Numbered from the stretch's first letter, positions 35,912-46,102 are shown. The stretch is DNA of 64,000 nucleotides from UBA2040 sp041751955 (GCA_041751955.1 JBGSIB010000050.1:1-64000); one strand, 5' to 3'. Notes: generated by a model not told the origin, from the letters alone. Numbers and translations are program-made.

Positions 35912-38547
35912 TCTATTTTGTCAGGTTTAGCTTCTTGAACGTGAAGATCGTCCAAATCGAAATCCGGCTCTTCATCGTAAACATCGAAGTAAGGTTCTAC
36001 AAACGATTTGGTTGTAATTCTTCTCTCAAGGGATAAAAGTAAACTAGGTAGTACAATGAGATTAGTGACCATGGCCACTAATAATGTCAATGATATGAGC
36101 AGACCAAGTGCTTTTGTGCCTCCAAATTCAGACAAAGTAAACACGGAGAATCCACAGAAGAGCACGATAGAAGTATAAAACATACCTAATCCTGCTTCTT
36201 GAATGGCTTTCAGGACACATTGCTTTAAATCGTGCGGATTTAATTTCAACTCCTGTCTGTATTTGGCTAAATAATGGATGGTGTCATCAACTGAAATACC
36301 AAAGGCAATACTGAATACCAACAAAGTTGATGGTTTCAAAGCAATACCAAACCAACCCATGATTCCGCCTGTGAAAAGAAGAGGAATGAGATTGGGCAAT
36401 AAGGATACCAAAACCATTCGCCATGAACGGAATAAAATTGCCATTAGTATCGCTATACCGATGATAGCAAACAACAAACTGGTGAAAAGATTGATGACCA
36501 AATATTGTGTTCCTTCCGACGCGACTACTGCTGTTCCTGTGAGACTAATGTCATAATAATCTTCGTCGATTGCGCCCCGCAGTTTTTTAGAAAATCCTTT
36601 ATCCTTGTAGTGGGTTTTTATGCTTTCAGGATTCAAATCAAAGGCATAGAGTTTATCCGCATTACCATTTGAAATTGATGCTGCGAGATTATTGAAAACA
36701 CCCGAATTTCCAAAAACGATGCTGTCTACATAATTTAGGTTTTTACCATCGTATTTTTTGAATTGTCTTTCTATTTGGTTTTTTTCAGGATTGAAAATTT
36801 TATCAATTGCCGTTCTCATAGAGTCGACTTTTTGAGCAACTTCATACGAACCTAGGTCCATCATTTGTGTTCGAATACGCACATTATACGTATTGGTATC
36901 AACTAATTCTTTCAAAGTAAAACCACCACCGTTGGCGTTGGTGACATTGAAGTTGTCCATGTATTTTTTCAGTCGAAGTTTATCCTGATTGGAAATTAAC
37001 TTGTATTGGCTGGGTTCATTTCCATAAAACGCCATGTTAATTACCTTGATGAAATCTACAATTGAAATTGTTTTGCTGAAAAGTGAATCATTTGAATATT
37101 TCTCCTGAACCCGTTCCATTTTTTTTAATGTTTCAGACGAGAAAAGTCGATTTTTAGATTTATAATTAATGACAATTTCAAAAGGAATGGATCCTCCAAA
37201 TTTGTTTTGCATGAACTCAATGTCTTCCAAAATCTGATTGCCTTCTGGTAAATCACTGGTAATGTTACCCGTCGCCTTGATTCGCGTCATACCTATGATA
37301 CTCATGACGATAATTGTAATCACCACAACATAAATAATCGGACGTTTGGTCTGCACCAAATTCGTAATAAACTTTAAAAAGCCTACAGCCAGTTTTCTGT
37401 CCAAATGTTTGAGATGTCGTTTTTTAGGCTCCTTTGAAAAAGAAATAACAATAGGTAGAATGGTAATTGATAAAAGGAAAACAACCAGGATATTCAAAGA
37501 AGCCACAATTCCAAATTCAGTCAATTTTTCAGAATTGGTCAGAATGAAGGTGGAGAAACCCATTGCTGTTGTGAAATTTGTCAAGAAAGTGGCAGTTCCT
37601 ATTTTCTTGATGACTCGAGTCAAAGCTTTTACTTTGTTCCCGTGTTCCCGTATTTCCTGATGGTATTTTGTCATAAGGAAAATACAATTTGGAATTCCAA
37701 TAACGATCATCAAAGGCGGAATAAGAGCCATTAAAATTGAAATATTGAAGCCCATTAAACCTATTGAACCCATGGACCAAATTACTGCAACAAATACCAC
37801 GACATTGCAAATGATCACAACACGTATAGATCGGAAGAATAACCAAAGCAGGAGAGAGGTGACAAATATGGAAAGTCCAATGAAAATATACATTTCATTG
37901 ATTACTTTTTTACCAATAATTACCCTTAAATGTGGCAGGCCTGCATATCGAATTTTCCCAAAATATTTTTCGTAGGAAGCAGCAACTTTTTCTATTTCAA
38001 CGACAACGTTTGCCTTTTTTTGATCCGCTAAGAAACGTTCGTCAATGTCTATCATCATGATAGAAACATTTTCTTTATCGTTGTAAAGTATACCGTCGTA
38101 TACAGGATTGTTACGGATTTCTTTTTTGATTTCGTCTATACTTTTTTCTACATAGTTAACATCTGAAAATATTCGCTTAGCTTCGAATTTATTTTCACTG
38201 ACATTGTTTTTAATGGTAAAAAGGGTCGCTTCGGAAATTATGGATTCTACTCCTCTGTATTCTAAAATTGAATCACCAAGTTCTTTCCATTTTAGAAAAT
38301 TCTCTTCGCTGTAAAGTTTATCATTATCTATGGCTAAAACTAAAGCACTTCCATCCTCGCCAAATAATTCTTTGAATTTTAGATAAGCGGATTGGGCGGG
38401 AGACTCTTTGGGCAACATGTTGCCATATTTATTATCAAGTTTTAAACCGGTCAAGGCAAAGTACCCGAAAAAAACCGTCAAAAGAGTAATAATACCGAGA
38501 ATAAAGAATCGATTTCTGAGTATCAAATTAGCAATTTGTTGCCACAT
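35908..38547 (-). CDS. RND superfamily exporter (MMPL/patched-like)
   Basis: A 879-residue membrane protein with the duplicated RND layout: one N-terminal helix, a large periplasmic loop (~40-215), five clustered helices (~220-375), a second helix and loop (~405-700), and five final helices (~700-840). GIPNCIFLMTKYHQE and AFGISVDDTIHYLAKYRQEL carry conserved intramembrane residues. No partner membrane-fusion or outer membrane gene lies nearby, which is typical of the single-polypeptide HpnN/MMPL-type lipid exporters. A lipid or isoprenoid-linked cargo is possible given the operon. Confidence 0.9.
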   Translation of the reverse strand: MWQQIANLILRNRFFILGIITLLTVFFGYFALTGLKLDNKYGNMLPKESPAQSAYLKFKELFGEDGSALVLAIDNDKLYSEENFLKWKELGDSILEYRGVESIISEATLFTIKNNVSENKFEAKRIFSDVNYVEKSIDEIKKEIRNNPVYDGILYNDKENVSIMMIDIDERFLADQKKANVVVEIEKVAASYEKYFGKIRYAGLPHLRVIIGKKVINEMYIFIGLSIFVTSLLLWLFFRSIRVVIICNVVVFVAVIWSMGSIGLMGFNISILMALIPPLMIVIGIPNCIFLMTKYHQEIREHGNKVKALTRVIKKIGTATFLTNFTTAMGFSTFILTNSEKLTEFGIVASLNILVVFLLSITILPIVISFSKEPKKRHLKHLDRKLAVGFLKFITNLVQTKRPIIYVVVITIIVMSIIGMTRIKATGNITSDLPEGNQILEDIEFMQNKFGGSIPFEIVINYKSKNRLFSSETLKKMERVQEKYSNDSLFSKTISIVDFIKVINMAFYGNEPSQYKLISNQDKLRLKKYMDNFNVTNANGGGFTLKELVDTNTYNVRIRTQMMDLGSYEVAQKVDSMRTAIDKIFNPEKNQIERQFKKYDGKNLNYVDSIVFGNSGVFNNLAASISNGNADKLYAFDLNPESIKTHYKDKGFSKKLRGAIDEDYYDISLTGTAVVASEGTQYLVINLFTSLLFAIIGIAILMAILFRSWRMVLVSLLPNLIPLLFTGGIMGWFGIALKPSTLLVFSIAFGISVDDTIHYLAKYRQELKLNPHDLKQCVLKAIQEAGLGMFYTSIVLFCGFSVFTLSEFGGTKALGLLISLTLLVAMVTNLIVLPSLLLSLERRITTKSFVEPYFDVYDEEPDFDLDDLHVQEAKPDKIE

Positions 38548-38620
38548 GAAGGTTCCTTGTTTTATTTAAGTGTTAAAGCCTGTAAAATTACTCAATTCCT
38601 TTGTTCTAGCCAAGTGCCTA

Positions 38621-40642
38621 TTATTTCAAATCTTCTTCTAGCCATTTAAAAAATTCACGTTGCCAAAGCATGCCGTTTTGTGGCTTTTGAACCCAGTGAC
38701 CTTCCGTTGGGAAATACAAATACCGACTCTTCAATCCCATCAATTGAGCCGCTTGAAAAGCTTGCATTCCTTCACCTTCTGGCACTCTAAAATCCATTCC
38801 TCCGTGTATTACCATAATAGGCGTATTCCAGTTTTTCACCATTTTATGTGGACTATTTTTTGCATACAATTCCTTGTTTTTAGGTTCCCAGTATGGCCCG
38901 CCTATGTCCCAATTGGCAAAAAACAACTCTTCTGTTGTACCATACCAACTCTCCAAATTAAATAGGCCACAATGCGCAATAAATGTTTTGAATCTGTTGT
39001 CGTGAATGCCCGCTAAATAATAAACAGAGTAACCGCCATAAGATGCTCCGACCGCTCCGCGCTTGTCTTTATCGACATACGATTCTTTTGAAACTTCGTC
39101 AATTGCAACCAAATAATCACGCATGGCTTGTCCTCCCCAATCTTTTGAAATGGCATCATTCCATTCTTGACCAAAACCAGGTAATCCTCTTCTATTTGGC
39201 GCGACAATAATATAACCTTGTGAAGCCATGAGCATTAAATTCCATCGATAAGAAAAGAATTGGCTTACCATACTTTGCGGACCACCTTGACAGTAGAGCA
39301 AGGTTGGGTATTTTTTGTTCGGATCAAAGTTTGGTGGAAAAACAACCCAAGTCAACATTTCTTTGCCATCCGAAGTTTTAATCCAGCGCTCTTGAATTGT
39401 GGGTTTCGTGATTTGGGCCATTTCTTTGGAATTGACTTGTGTCAACGACTCTATTTTTTTGGTTTTGCGGTCATAAACATACAAATCAGTTGGGTCAAGC
39501 ATGGATTGCATGCCTAAAACAATGATTTTATCAGACAAACTGAAACTAACGATATTCTTTCTGCCAGTGGTTAATTGTGTTGTAACATTTGTTTTCAAAT
39601 CATGCGAAAAGAGTTGTTCAACTCCACGGTATGGTGCAGTAAAAACAATTGATTTTCCATCAGCTTCCCACAGAAAAGTGCTCACTGTCAAATCCATGCT
39701 CAAGTTAATAGATGCCGTTTTACCACTGGTTAAGTCGTGACTTTGAATGATGTTTTTATCCGCTTCAAATCCATTTTGAGCCATACGCAACCAAGACATT
39801 TTGATACTGTTTGGTGACATCACTGGTGAATTGTCGTAACCTAAACCTTCGGCTGTGAAGTTGTTGGTTTTGCCTGTAGCCAATTCGTAACGATAAATAT
39901 CACTGTTGGTGCTCAAGGCAAATTCTTTACCTCTTAATTTTTTGCTGGTGTAGTAAATAAATTTGCCGTCATTAGAAAAAATAACGCCTTCGCTGCCACC
40001 AAAAGGGGGAACAACTCCATCGAAAGCTTCTCCTTCAAGTAAGTCTTTTCCTACAGAATTGACTCTGTCGTCAATGATTTTATGTAAAAATAGATGCGTT
40101 TTGTACTCATCATCCCATTGATTCCAGTGGCGGTACATCAAATCGTTTTCTATTCGCGCATTCGCCTTTGGTAAATCGGGATGTATATCGTGTATCGTTT
40201 TTTCTGTTTTAACGGATTGAAGCAAGATAACATGGTCTCCTTGTGGCGACATGACGTATCCTTCTACATCATTTTCTATATTCGACAATTGATTTTTTGA
40301 GCTTCCTGTCTTGTCTATTTTGAACAATTGAACAGAGCCTGCTTCGGCGGTTAGGAAAAGTATATCTCCGCTTGGGGACCATTTCACTTCAAATTCAGAA
40401 TTGGCTGTTTTGGTGAGTTGTTTCGACGTTCTTTCTTTCAGGTTGAAAATGTAAATGTCGGTATTTCCTTTGTTGTCCTCCATGTTGTAGGACGTCAAAG
40501 TGTATAGAATGTTCTCCTTATCTGGTGATAATTCTCCACCTCCAAGCCGATTCAATTGCCATAATTTTTCGGGTGAAAATATTTCTTGTGCAGAAAGGGT
40601 TAAGGAAAAAAGTCCCAAACCCAATAGGAGTATAAATTTCAT
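38621..40642 (-). CDS. S9 family peptidase (prolyl oligopeptidase/DPP-like), exported
   Basis: A 673-residue protein with signal peptide (LLLGLGLFSLTLSAQ). N-terminal beta-propeller repeats (~25-400; VKWSPSGDILFLT, GVIFSNDGKFIYYTS) precede an alpha/beta hydrolase domain: YPTLLYCQGGPQSM, nucleophile in GASYGGYS, Asp in HGGMDFRVP and His in TEGHW. It cleaves peptides in the periplasm, probably for nutrient uptake. Single gene. Confidence 0.93.
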   Translation of the reverse strand: MKFILLLGLGLFSLTLSAQEIFSPEKLWQLNRLGGGELSPDKENILYTLTSYNMEDNKGNTDIYIFNLKERTSKQLTKTANSEFEVKWSPSGDILFLTAEAGSVQLFKIDKTGSSKNQLSNIENDVEGYVMSPQGDHVILLQSVKTEKTIHDIHPDLPKANARIENDLMYRHWNQWDDEYKTHLFLHKIIDDRVNSVGKDLLEGEAFDGVVPPFGGSEGVIFSNDGKFIYYTSKKLRGKEFALSTNSDIYRYELATGKTNNFTAEGLGYDNSPVMSPNSIKMSWLRMAQNGFEADKNIIQSHDLTSGKTASINLSMDLTVSTFLWEADGKSIVFTAPYRGVEQLFSHDLKTNVTTQLTTGRKNIVSFSLSDKIIVLGMQSMLDPTDLYVYDRKTKKIESLTQVNSKEMAQITKPTIQERWIKTSDGKEMLTWVVFPPNFDPNKKYPTLLYCQGGPQSMVSQFFSYRWNLMLMASQGYIIVAPNRRGLPGFGQEWNDAISKDWGGQAMRDYLVAIDEVSKESYVDKDKRGAVGASYGGYSVYYLAGIHDNRFKTFIAHCGLFNLESWYGTTEELFFANWDIGGPYWEPKNKELYAKNSPHKMVKNWNTPIMVIHGGMDFRVPEGEGMQAFQAAQLMGLKSRYLYFPTEGHWVQKPQNGMLWQREFFKWLEEDLK

Positions 40643-40671
40643 ATAAATTAAGATTTTGTTTCGTGAAGATA

Positions 40672-40896
40672 TTAATTCTCGCGAGACTGACTAGACTGCG
40701 GGAAGGATTTCTTGCCTAGTTTAGTCTTCAGAAATAGACCATACCCTAAAAGAAGCCCACCAGCTATGCACATGCCAATCATGGCGTGACCGAGTGCCGT
40801 ACTTATCTCACCGTAAAATGAACTAGAAAAAACAAGAATATTGACGCCAACGAGCAGCACAATCATGGTTCTTTGAAATCGCCGAATACCTTTCAT
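40672..40896 (-). CDS. Small two-helix membrane protein
   Basis: A 74-residue protein with two hydrophobic segments (IVLLVGVNILVFSSSF and MIGMCIAGGLLLGYGLFL) and a basic C-terminal tail ending QSSQSREN. No family is recognised. It lies 30 bases upstream of the S9 peptidase gene in the same direction and may be cotranscribed. Confidence 0.55.
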   Translation of the reverse strand: MKGIRRFQRTMIVLLVGVNILVFSSSFYGEISTALGHAMIGMCIAGGLLLGYGLFLKTKLGKKSFPQSSQSREN

Positions 40897-40967
40897 AGAT
40901 GTATTAATCAGAGGAAAAGTATGAAATTTCTATGAGAATTGCAACGAAACAGCTAAAAAAATATCAA

Positions 40968-41648
40968 CTAGTCCTTTATTACCAATTTGAAACCTTTACC
41001 ATGAACATTCATGATTTCAATATTCGGATCTTCACGCAAAAGCTTACGAATTTTGGCAATGTATACATCCATGCTTCGTCCATTGAAATAGTTATCATCA
41101 CCCCAAATTGCACGCAAGGTTGCCTGGCGATCTAAGATTTCGTTTTTGTTTTTCACCAACAGGTGTAAAAGTTGATTTTCTTTTGTTGTCAATTTCTTGT
41201 CACCTTCTTTTAGGTGCAAAATTCTATAAGTTGGCTCATATTCGATGATCCCAACGTGGTATTTTTCGTCTCCTTCATTTTTATCTGCCTCGGTACGACG
41301 AGAAATTGCTTCAATACGCGCCAAAAGTTCCTCCATGGAGAAAGGTTTGGTCAAATAATCATCCGCACCAATTGCAAAACCTTCCAACTTGTCTTCCTTC
41401 ATTGCTTTTGCCGTCAAGAACAAAATTGGAATTTTTTTATCCAGCTCACGGATTTCTTTTGTCAGGGTAAAACCATCCATTTCTGGCATCATGACATCGA
41501 AAATGCAGAAGTCGAACTTTTTCTGATTGAAGCGTTCAAATGCTAATTTTCCATTGCGTGTGAGATCCACGGTATATCCTTTGCTCTTTAAAAAGTTGGA
41601 AAGCAATTCTCCTAAATTCAAGTCGTCTTCTGCTAATAATATGTTCAT
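40968..41648 (-). CDS. OmpR-family response regulator (RprY-like)
   Basis: A 226-residue two-domain regulator. The receiver carries the acidic pair in LLAEDDLNLG, the phosphoacceptor Asp in FCIFDVMMPEMDG, and Lys in DDYLTKPFS. A winged-helix domain follows (LTTKENQLLHLLVKNKNE, RSMDVYIAKIRKLL). The kinase gene ends 4 bases before its start, so they form one two-component system; domain layout fits RprXY-type systems of Bacteroidota. Signal unknown. Confidence 0.94.
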   Translation of the reverse strand: MNILLAEDDLNLGELLSNFLKSKGYTVDLTRNGKLAFERFNQKKFDFCIFDVMMPEMDGFTLTKEIRELDKKIPILFLTAKAMKEDKLEGFAIGADDYLTKPFSMEELLARIEAISRRTEADKNEGDEKYHVGIIEYEPTYRILHLKEGDKKLTTKENQLLHLLVKNKNEILDRQATLRAIWGDDNYFNGRSMDVYIAKIRKLLREDPNIEIMNVHGKGFKLVIKD

Positions 41649-41652
41649 TTTG

Positions 41653-43281
41653 TCAGTTATTTTCGTTTATTTCTATGCCAAAAGTTGAGCCTTCACCGTA
41701 TACACTCTTTACCGTTAAATTCCATCCATGCATTTCCGCAATTGATTTTATATAACTGAGTCCCAATCCAAATCCTTTGACATTGTGGACGTTCCCAGTC
41801 GGTACACGATACAATTTATCAAATATTTTGTCAACATGTTCTTTTTTTATTCCAATTCCTTTGTCTTGCACCTCAATTTTTGTTTTTCCTTTTTCTTTTT
41901 TGAGGTAAACGACTATATCAGGAACGTCTTGGCTGTATTTTATTGCATTGTCGATGAGGTTATTAACACAATTTGACAAATGCATTCTATCTGCCACTAC
42001 TTCGATTAGGTCTGATGAAAGATTAGTTTTCAAGCTCCCTCCTAATGAGTTAACTCTTAATTGAACATTCTTACAGATGTCAAAAATCAATTCATTGAGC
42101 ACGATTGTTTCTTCTTGCAAAGAAATTTTACCCTTTTCGAGAACATTACTTTGCAAAATACTTTCCACCAATAAGCTCAACCTTTTGTTTTCTTCGTTGA
42201 TCATTTTGACATACGGCGAAGCTTTTTCAACTGCAGTGCCCATCATAGCGTGATCACCCATAGCTTCGCAGGCAAGTGAAATAGTACTTATGGGAGTTTT
42301 GAATTCGTGTGTCATATTACTCACAAAATCGTTTTTCAAATCTGAAAGTCGTTTTTGTGCAAGAATAGTGCGGAACATGAAGACGATGGTGATAATGATA
42401 ATCAGCATGAGGGCTAAACTGAAACCAATGGTTCCCAACATTTCTTTTAGGATAAAGGCATTTTTATTGGGAAAATAAACATGTAAAACCATGTGATCAT
42501 CCAGCATGTTGTTGGGGAATAGCTCAATTCTACTGTTCAAGGTAAGGGTTGTATCTATTTTGGCATTGTATCTTTTTGGAGGATTTTTGAAAATAACGGG
42601 TAATGTATTTTCATTTTCAACCATAAATTGAAATTCTTGTGGAAGTCCATCCACTTCTAGTTCGTTACGAATTATTGAATCGAGGAAAACGGCATCAATT
42701 CTATCCTCGGGATTCATGTAAACATTGTTGCGAAAGGTTTCTACCAACATTTCATTGACAAATTTTGCCTTGCGAAACATCTGCTGCAACACTTTTTGAT
42801 CCAAGTGAATGGCTACAGCAACAGAATCATTTTGTGGAATCGTTTTTTTATTTTGATTAAAAAGTTCACGAAGTTGTCGCACATCCCTCGCCAGAACTTT
42901 ATGTTCGGCAGTAATTCCAGATAATGAGTCAAATGATCGACCTTTAACTACCAAATAATCGTGCATTCCATCGACTTCCATTATCGAAGTGTCCTTGATA
43001 GAAATGGATTCCTGCAGACTCAGCAAATTTTGAAATTCCTCTTTCAGGATGTCGCGATACTGACCACTAAAATCTTTGTTGACAATCTGCATATAGCGCT
43101 GAATGTCTTCAGATTTTTCGTGTTTTTGGGCAATTTCTTCTAGAGAAATATTCAGTTTTCTCTTGAATTGAAAATTTTTACGATCGTAAAGTTGACCAAC
43201 CTGAACAGCCTGAATAACAAGCAATGCGAATAAGGCTGTACCTACCAAAAGTGAAACAAAGTTGATTCTAATCTTGCCCAA
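41653..43281 (-). CDS. Membrane-bound sensor histidine kinase (RprX-like)
   Basis: A 542-residue kinase: first transmembrane helix near 7-28, a ~260-residue periplasmic sensor region, second helix (GTIGFSLALMLIIIITIVF), then HisKA with NMTHEFKTPISTIS (His phosphoacceptor) and HATPase_c with NLIDNAIKYSQ, DKGIGIKKEH and GFGLGLSYIK. Pairs with the response regulator gene directly downstream. Confidence 0.94.
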   Translation of the reverse strand: MGKIRINFVSLLVGTALFALLVIQAVQVGQLYDRKNFQFKRKLNISLEEIAQKHEKSEDIQRYMQIVNKDFSGQYRDILKEEFQNLLSLQESISIKDTSIMEVDGMHDYLVVKGRSFDSLSGITAEHKVLARDVRQLRELFNQNKKTIPQNDSVAVAIHLDQKVLQQMFRKAKFVNEMLVETFRNNVYMNPEDRIDAVFLDSIIRNELEVDGLPQEFQFMVENENTLPVIFKNPPKRYNAKIDTTLTLNSRIELFPNNMLDDHMVLHVYFPNKNAFILKEMLGTIGFSLALMLIIIITIVFMFRTILAQKRLSDLKNDFVSNMTHEFKTPISTISLACEAMGDHAMMGTAVEKASPYVKMINEENKRLSLLVESILQSNVLEKGKISLQEETIVLNELIFDICKNVQLRVNSLGGSLKTNLSSDLIEVVADRMHLSNCVNNLIDNAIKYSQDVPDIVVYLKKEKGKTKIEVQDKGIGIKKEHVDKIFDKLYRVPTGNVHNVKGFGLGLSYIKSIAEMHGWNLTVKSVYGEGSTFGIEINENN

Positions 43282-43421
43282 ACAATTACTTTTTTTAACG
43301 AAATTAAACCATAACTCTCGCCTTTGTTTCGGCTTAACCTTTTTTAACGCGTAAAGGAATGGGTTTCGATCACTTTATAATTCAGGGAAAATTGTACTTT
43401 CGAAAAAAAATAAACCGAATT

Positions 43422-43874
43422 ATGGCAAGTGTTTTTGATCCGAAAGATGTTGAAATTGTCCTTTCACGAATTGAGAAATTGACACCTGAAACCCAAGCTC
43501 AATGGGGAAAGATGGATGTTGCAAAAATGTTGGCACATTGTAATGTTAGTTACGAAATGGCCTTTGAAGTCAAACATCCTCCTGCAAAAGGATTGAAAAA
43601 AACTGTCTTAAAATGGTTTGTTAAACCTATCGTTGTCAGTGAAAAACCGTACAAGAAAAATAGCCCGACTGCCTCGGCTTTCAAGATTGTAGATTCCAAG
43701 GTATTTGAGACTGAAAAAGAACGACTAAAAAAATACATTCAGACTACATTGAGCAAAGGAGAAGCATATTTTGATGGTAAAGAATCGAATTCATTCGGGA
43801 AACTGAGTTCAAGAGAATGGAACAATATGTTTTACAAGCATTTAGATCATCATTTGAGCCAATTTGGAGTTTAA
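43422..43874 (+). CDS. DUF1569 (DinB-like) protein
   Basis: A 150-residue protein from ATG 43422: KLTPETQAQWGKMDVAKMLA is followed by HCNVSYEMAF and, at the end, NMFYKHLDHHLSQFG. These fit DUF1569, a DinB-like four-helix family whose His residues often bind metal. The enzymatic role is unknown. Upstream in-frame start at 43359 adds a stretch with poor coding character. Its stop overlaps the next ATG by one base (TAATG). Confidence 0.82.
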   Translation: MASVFDPKDVEIVLSRIEKLTPETQAQWGKMDVAKMLAHCNVSYEMAFEVKHPPAKGLKKTVLKWFVKPIVVSEKPYKKNSPTASAFKIVDSKVFETEKERLKKYIQTTLSKGEAYFDGKESNSFGKLSSREWNNMFYKHLDHHLSQFGV

Positions 43875-44590
43875 TGAATTATTTCATGAAGTCTGACCGA
43901 ATAAAGAAATCACTGAAATGGACTCTTCGCAAAACACTGCGGGGCTCGCTGTTTTTTGTCATTTTTATTTTGCTTTATTTGTCTGTAGGTTTTTTATTGT
44001 CTCGTATTTCGACTACAAAAGAAAATGCAAAAGACCAAAGTGTTGAAATATTCGTTCATTCAAATGGTGTCCACACTGATCTTGTGATGCCTTATTGTCA
44101 TCCTTTGAAAAATTGGAAAGAAATTTTTCCTGGAAGTTTGACGCGAGGTAAAAGTTCGGAATACAAATGGGTTGCCGTTGGTTGGGGTGACAAAGGTTTT
44201 TATTTGGAAACGCCAACGTGGGGTGATTTGACCGTGAGAACAGCTTTTAAGGCTGCTTTTGGTTTGAGTTCGGCCGCCATTCACGCCACTTTGCACGAAG
44301 AAATGAAGGAGAGCGAAATCGCTAAATCTATTCGTATTAGTAAAAAGCAGTATCAACTTTTAGTTGAATATGTGGAAGCTCATTTACAACTGAATGCGTT
44401 CGGCAAGCCTGTTCATATCCATACTTCCGCAGTTTATGGAGATACGGATGCTTTTTTCGAATCTAAGGGTGTTTATTCGATGTTTCATACGTGCAACACT
44501 TGGGCGAATGCAGGGCTTAAAGCAGCTCGGCAAAAGGCTTGTTGGTGGACGTGGAATTCATCGTCGATTTTGAGGTTGCATGAGAAGTGA
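43874..44590 (+). CDS. DUF2459 (TIGR02117) family protein
   Basis: A 238-residue protein: an N-terminal transmembrane helix (SLFFVIFILLYLSVGFLL), then the family core VEIFVHSNGVHTDLVMP, WVAVGWGDKGFYLETPTW and HTCNTWANAGLKAAR with Cys and His residues that could form a catalytic site. Often found with PHA-related genes elsewhere; function here unknown. ATG 43874 overlaps the DUF1569 stop, indicating coupling; an earlier start inside DUF1569 is less likely. Confidence 0.85.
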   Translation: MNYFMKSDRIKKSLKWTLRKTLRGSLFFVIFILLYLSVGFLLSRISTTKENAKDQSVEIFVHSNGVHTDLVMPYCHPLKNWKEIFPGSLTRGKSSEYKWVAVGWGDKGFYLETPTWGDLTVRTAFKAAFGLSSAAIHATLHEEMKESEIAKSIRISKKQYQLLVEYVEAHLQLNAFGKPVHIHTSAVYGDTDAFFESKGVYSMFHTCNTWANAGLKAARQKACWWTWNSSSILRLHEK

Positions 44591-44613
44591 TAGAGTCATA
44601 ACTATTTGAAAAA

Positions 44614-44815
44614 CAGTATAGTTTCGAAATATTTCGAAAACTAAAATTCGCGAATTCTGAAATTCGAAAATTCGCGAAATTTAGGTTCATAAAATGGATA
44701 ATTTTCACCTGTGTTCAAAGCATCTATTGGAGATAAAAAACTGAATGTCAGTATAGTTTCGAAATATTTCGAATTCTAAAATTCACGAATTCTAAAATTC
44801 TAAAATTTTTCTTTT
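44614..44815. repeat. Two-copy palindromic repeat, 135-bp period
   Basis: CAGTATAGTTTCGAAATATT (continuing TCGAA) occurs at 44614-44638 and again, identically, at 44749-44773. Each copy contains the palindrome TTTCGAAATATTTCGAAA or nearly so and is followed by a field of short AATTC/GAATT units (CTAAAATTCGCGAATTCTGA at 44641, TCTAAAATTCACGAATTCTA at 44774). The region fills the gap between the DUF2459 and RluF genes; no gene is visible in it. Confidence 0.75.
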
Positions 44816-44832
44816 CAGGATAGAAGTCCTAG

Positions 44833-44864
44833 TTGGTAATACAAGCAAAATCACCTTATCTTTG
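44833..44864 (+). promoter_or_regulatory. Bacteroidota-type promoter for the pseudouridine synthase gene
   Basis: TTG (44833-44835), a 21-base spacer and TATCTTTG (44857-44864) match TTG / TAnnTTTG; the gene starts 17 bases further at 44881. Confidence 0.6.
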
Positions 44865-44880
44865 CCCTCACAAACAACCC

Positions 44881-45648
44881 ATGGAAGAAATCAAACAAAC
44901 ACGCATCAACAAATTCCTCAGCGAAATTGGCTACTGTTCGCGAAGAGCAGCCGATAAACTCATCGAAGAGGGACGTGTAACGATTAACGGAAAAGTTCCT
45001 GAAATGGGAACAAAAGTTTCCGAGGGTGACGAAGTAGCTGTAGACGGAACTATTGTGACAAAATCTGAAGAAGAACATGTGTACATCGCTTTCAATAAAC
45101 CCATAGGAATTGTATGCACCACAGATACACGAGTTGAACCGAACAACATCATAGATTACATCAATTATCCCAAACGAATTTTCCCGATCGGACGATTGGA
45201 TAAACCCAGCGAAGGTTTGATTTTTCTGACCAGTGATGGCGATATTGTCAACAAAATCCTCCGTGCAAGAAATCACCACGAAAAAGAGTATTTAGTTGCT
45301 GTCAATTACCCCATAACCAAAGGTTTTTTGGAAGACATGCGCAATGGCGTAGCCATTTTAGATACCGTTACCCGCCCTTGTGAAGTCGAGCAAATGGGTC
45401 GTTTTGAGTTCAAAATCATCCTCACACAAGGATTGAATCGACAAATTCGGCGCATGTGCGAGACATTGGGTTACGAAGTGCAAAGTTTGAAACGCGTTCG
45501 TATCATGAACATTCATTTGGACACACCGCTCGGACAATGGCGACACCTCACCAAAGCAGAACTCAAAGAAATTGATCGGATGACGGTGGATTCGGTTAAA
45601 ACTTATGAGGAGGAAATAGAGAATTCAAATTTAGACGAAAACGAATAA
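44881..45648 (+). CDS. rluF: 23S rRNA pseudouridine(2604) synthase RluF-like
   Basis: A 255-residue enzyme. The N-terminal S4 RNA-binding domain (INKFLSEIGYCSRRAADKLI) is followed by the RsuA-type catalytic core with the Asp in IGRLDKPSEGLIFLT, then NHHEKEYLVAVN and LTQGLNRQIRRMCETLGYEV, the arrangement of RluF. It modifies large-subunit rRNA. The frame extends upstream to 44833 but the promoter lies there, so ATG 44881 is chosen. Convergent with a small XRE regulator gene, 4 bases apart. Confidence 0.93.
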   Translation: MEEIKQTRINKFLSEIGYCSRRAADKLIEEGRVTINGKVPEMGTKVSEGDEVAVDGTIVTKSEEEHVYIAFNKPIGIVCTTDTRVEPNNIIDYINYPKRIFPIGRLDKPSEGLIFLTSDGDIVNKILRARNHHEKEYLVAVNYPITKGFLEDMRNGVAILDTVTRPCEVEQMGRFEFKIILTQGLNRQIRRMCETLGYEVQSLKRVRIMNIHLDTPLGQWRHLTKAELKEIDRMTVDSVKTYEEEIENSNLDENE

Positions 45649-45652
45649 CAGT

Positions 45653-45874
45653 TTAAACGTCGAGTAAATCACAAAGGGAAACATTTAGAGCCAAGGCTAT
45701 TTTTCTCAAAATTACAATACCTGAATTGACTTGCCCCAACTCAATTCTTCTGATGGCGGCTTCCCCGGTATTGATTTCAAATGCGAGTTGAACCTTAGAA
45801 AGGTTTTGTTCTTGTCGCAATTCGGTTATTTTCCTACCTAATTTTTCTAAGAAAATTTTTTCGTCAGCGTTCAC
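45653..45874 (-). CDS. Small XRE-family HTH regulator
   Basis: A 73-residue helix-turn-helix protein: GRKITELRQEQNLSKVQLAF, then NTGEAAIRRIELGQVNSG and RKIALALNVSLCDLLDV cover almost the whole chain. It has no other domain. It stands between RluF and the T9SS module region; its target is unknown. Confidence 0.85.
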   Translation of the reverse strand: MNADEKIFLEKLGRKITELRQEQNLSKVQLAFEINTGEAAIRRIELGQVNSGIVILRKIALALNVSLCDLLDV

Positions 45875-46102
45875 CTAGCCAAAGTGCTGAGTATTGAAAA
45901 AATTAATCGCTCGTATTTGTGCGATATTGAATTATTTCATACATTTAAATTCTAATATTACTTGTGTGACAAAAATATTCAACCTAGTCCCTTGTTGCTT
46001 CGTCCTAATGGTTTAGATGAAAGGCACGTTTTTCCTCCAGCAGTTGCTTTAGGTTTTGAACGAAATCAAATCTTTATTACATTTAAAAACAAATCTTATT
46101 AA

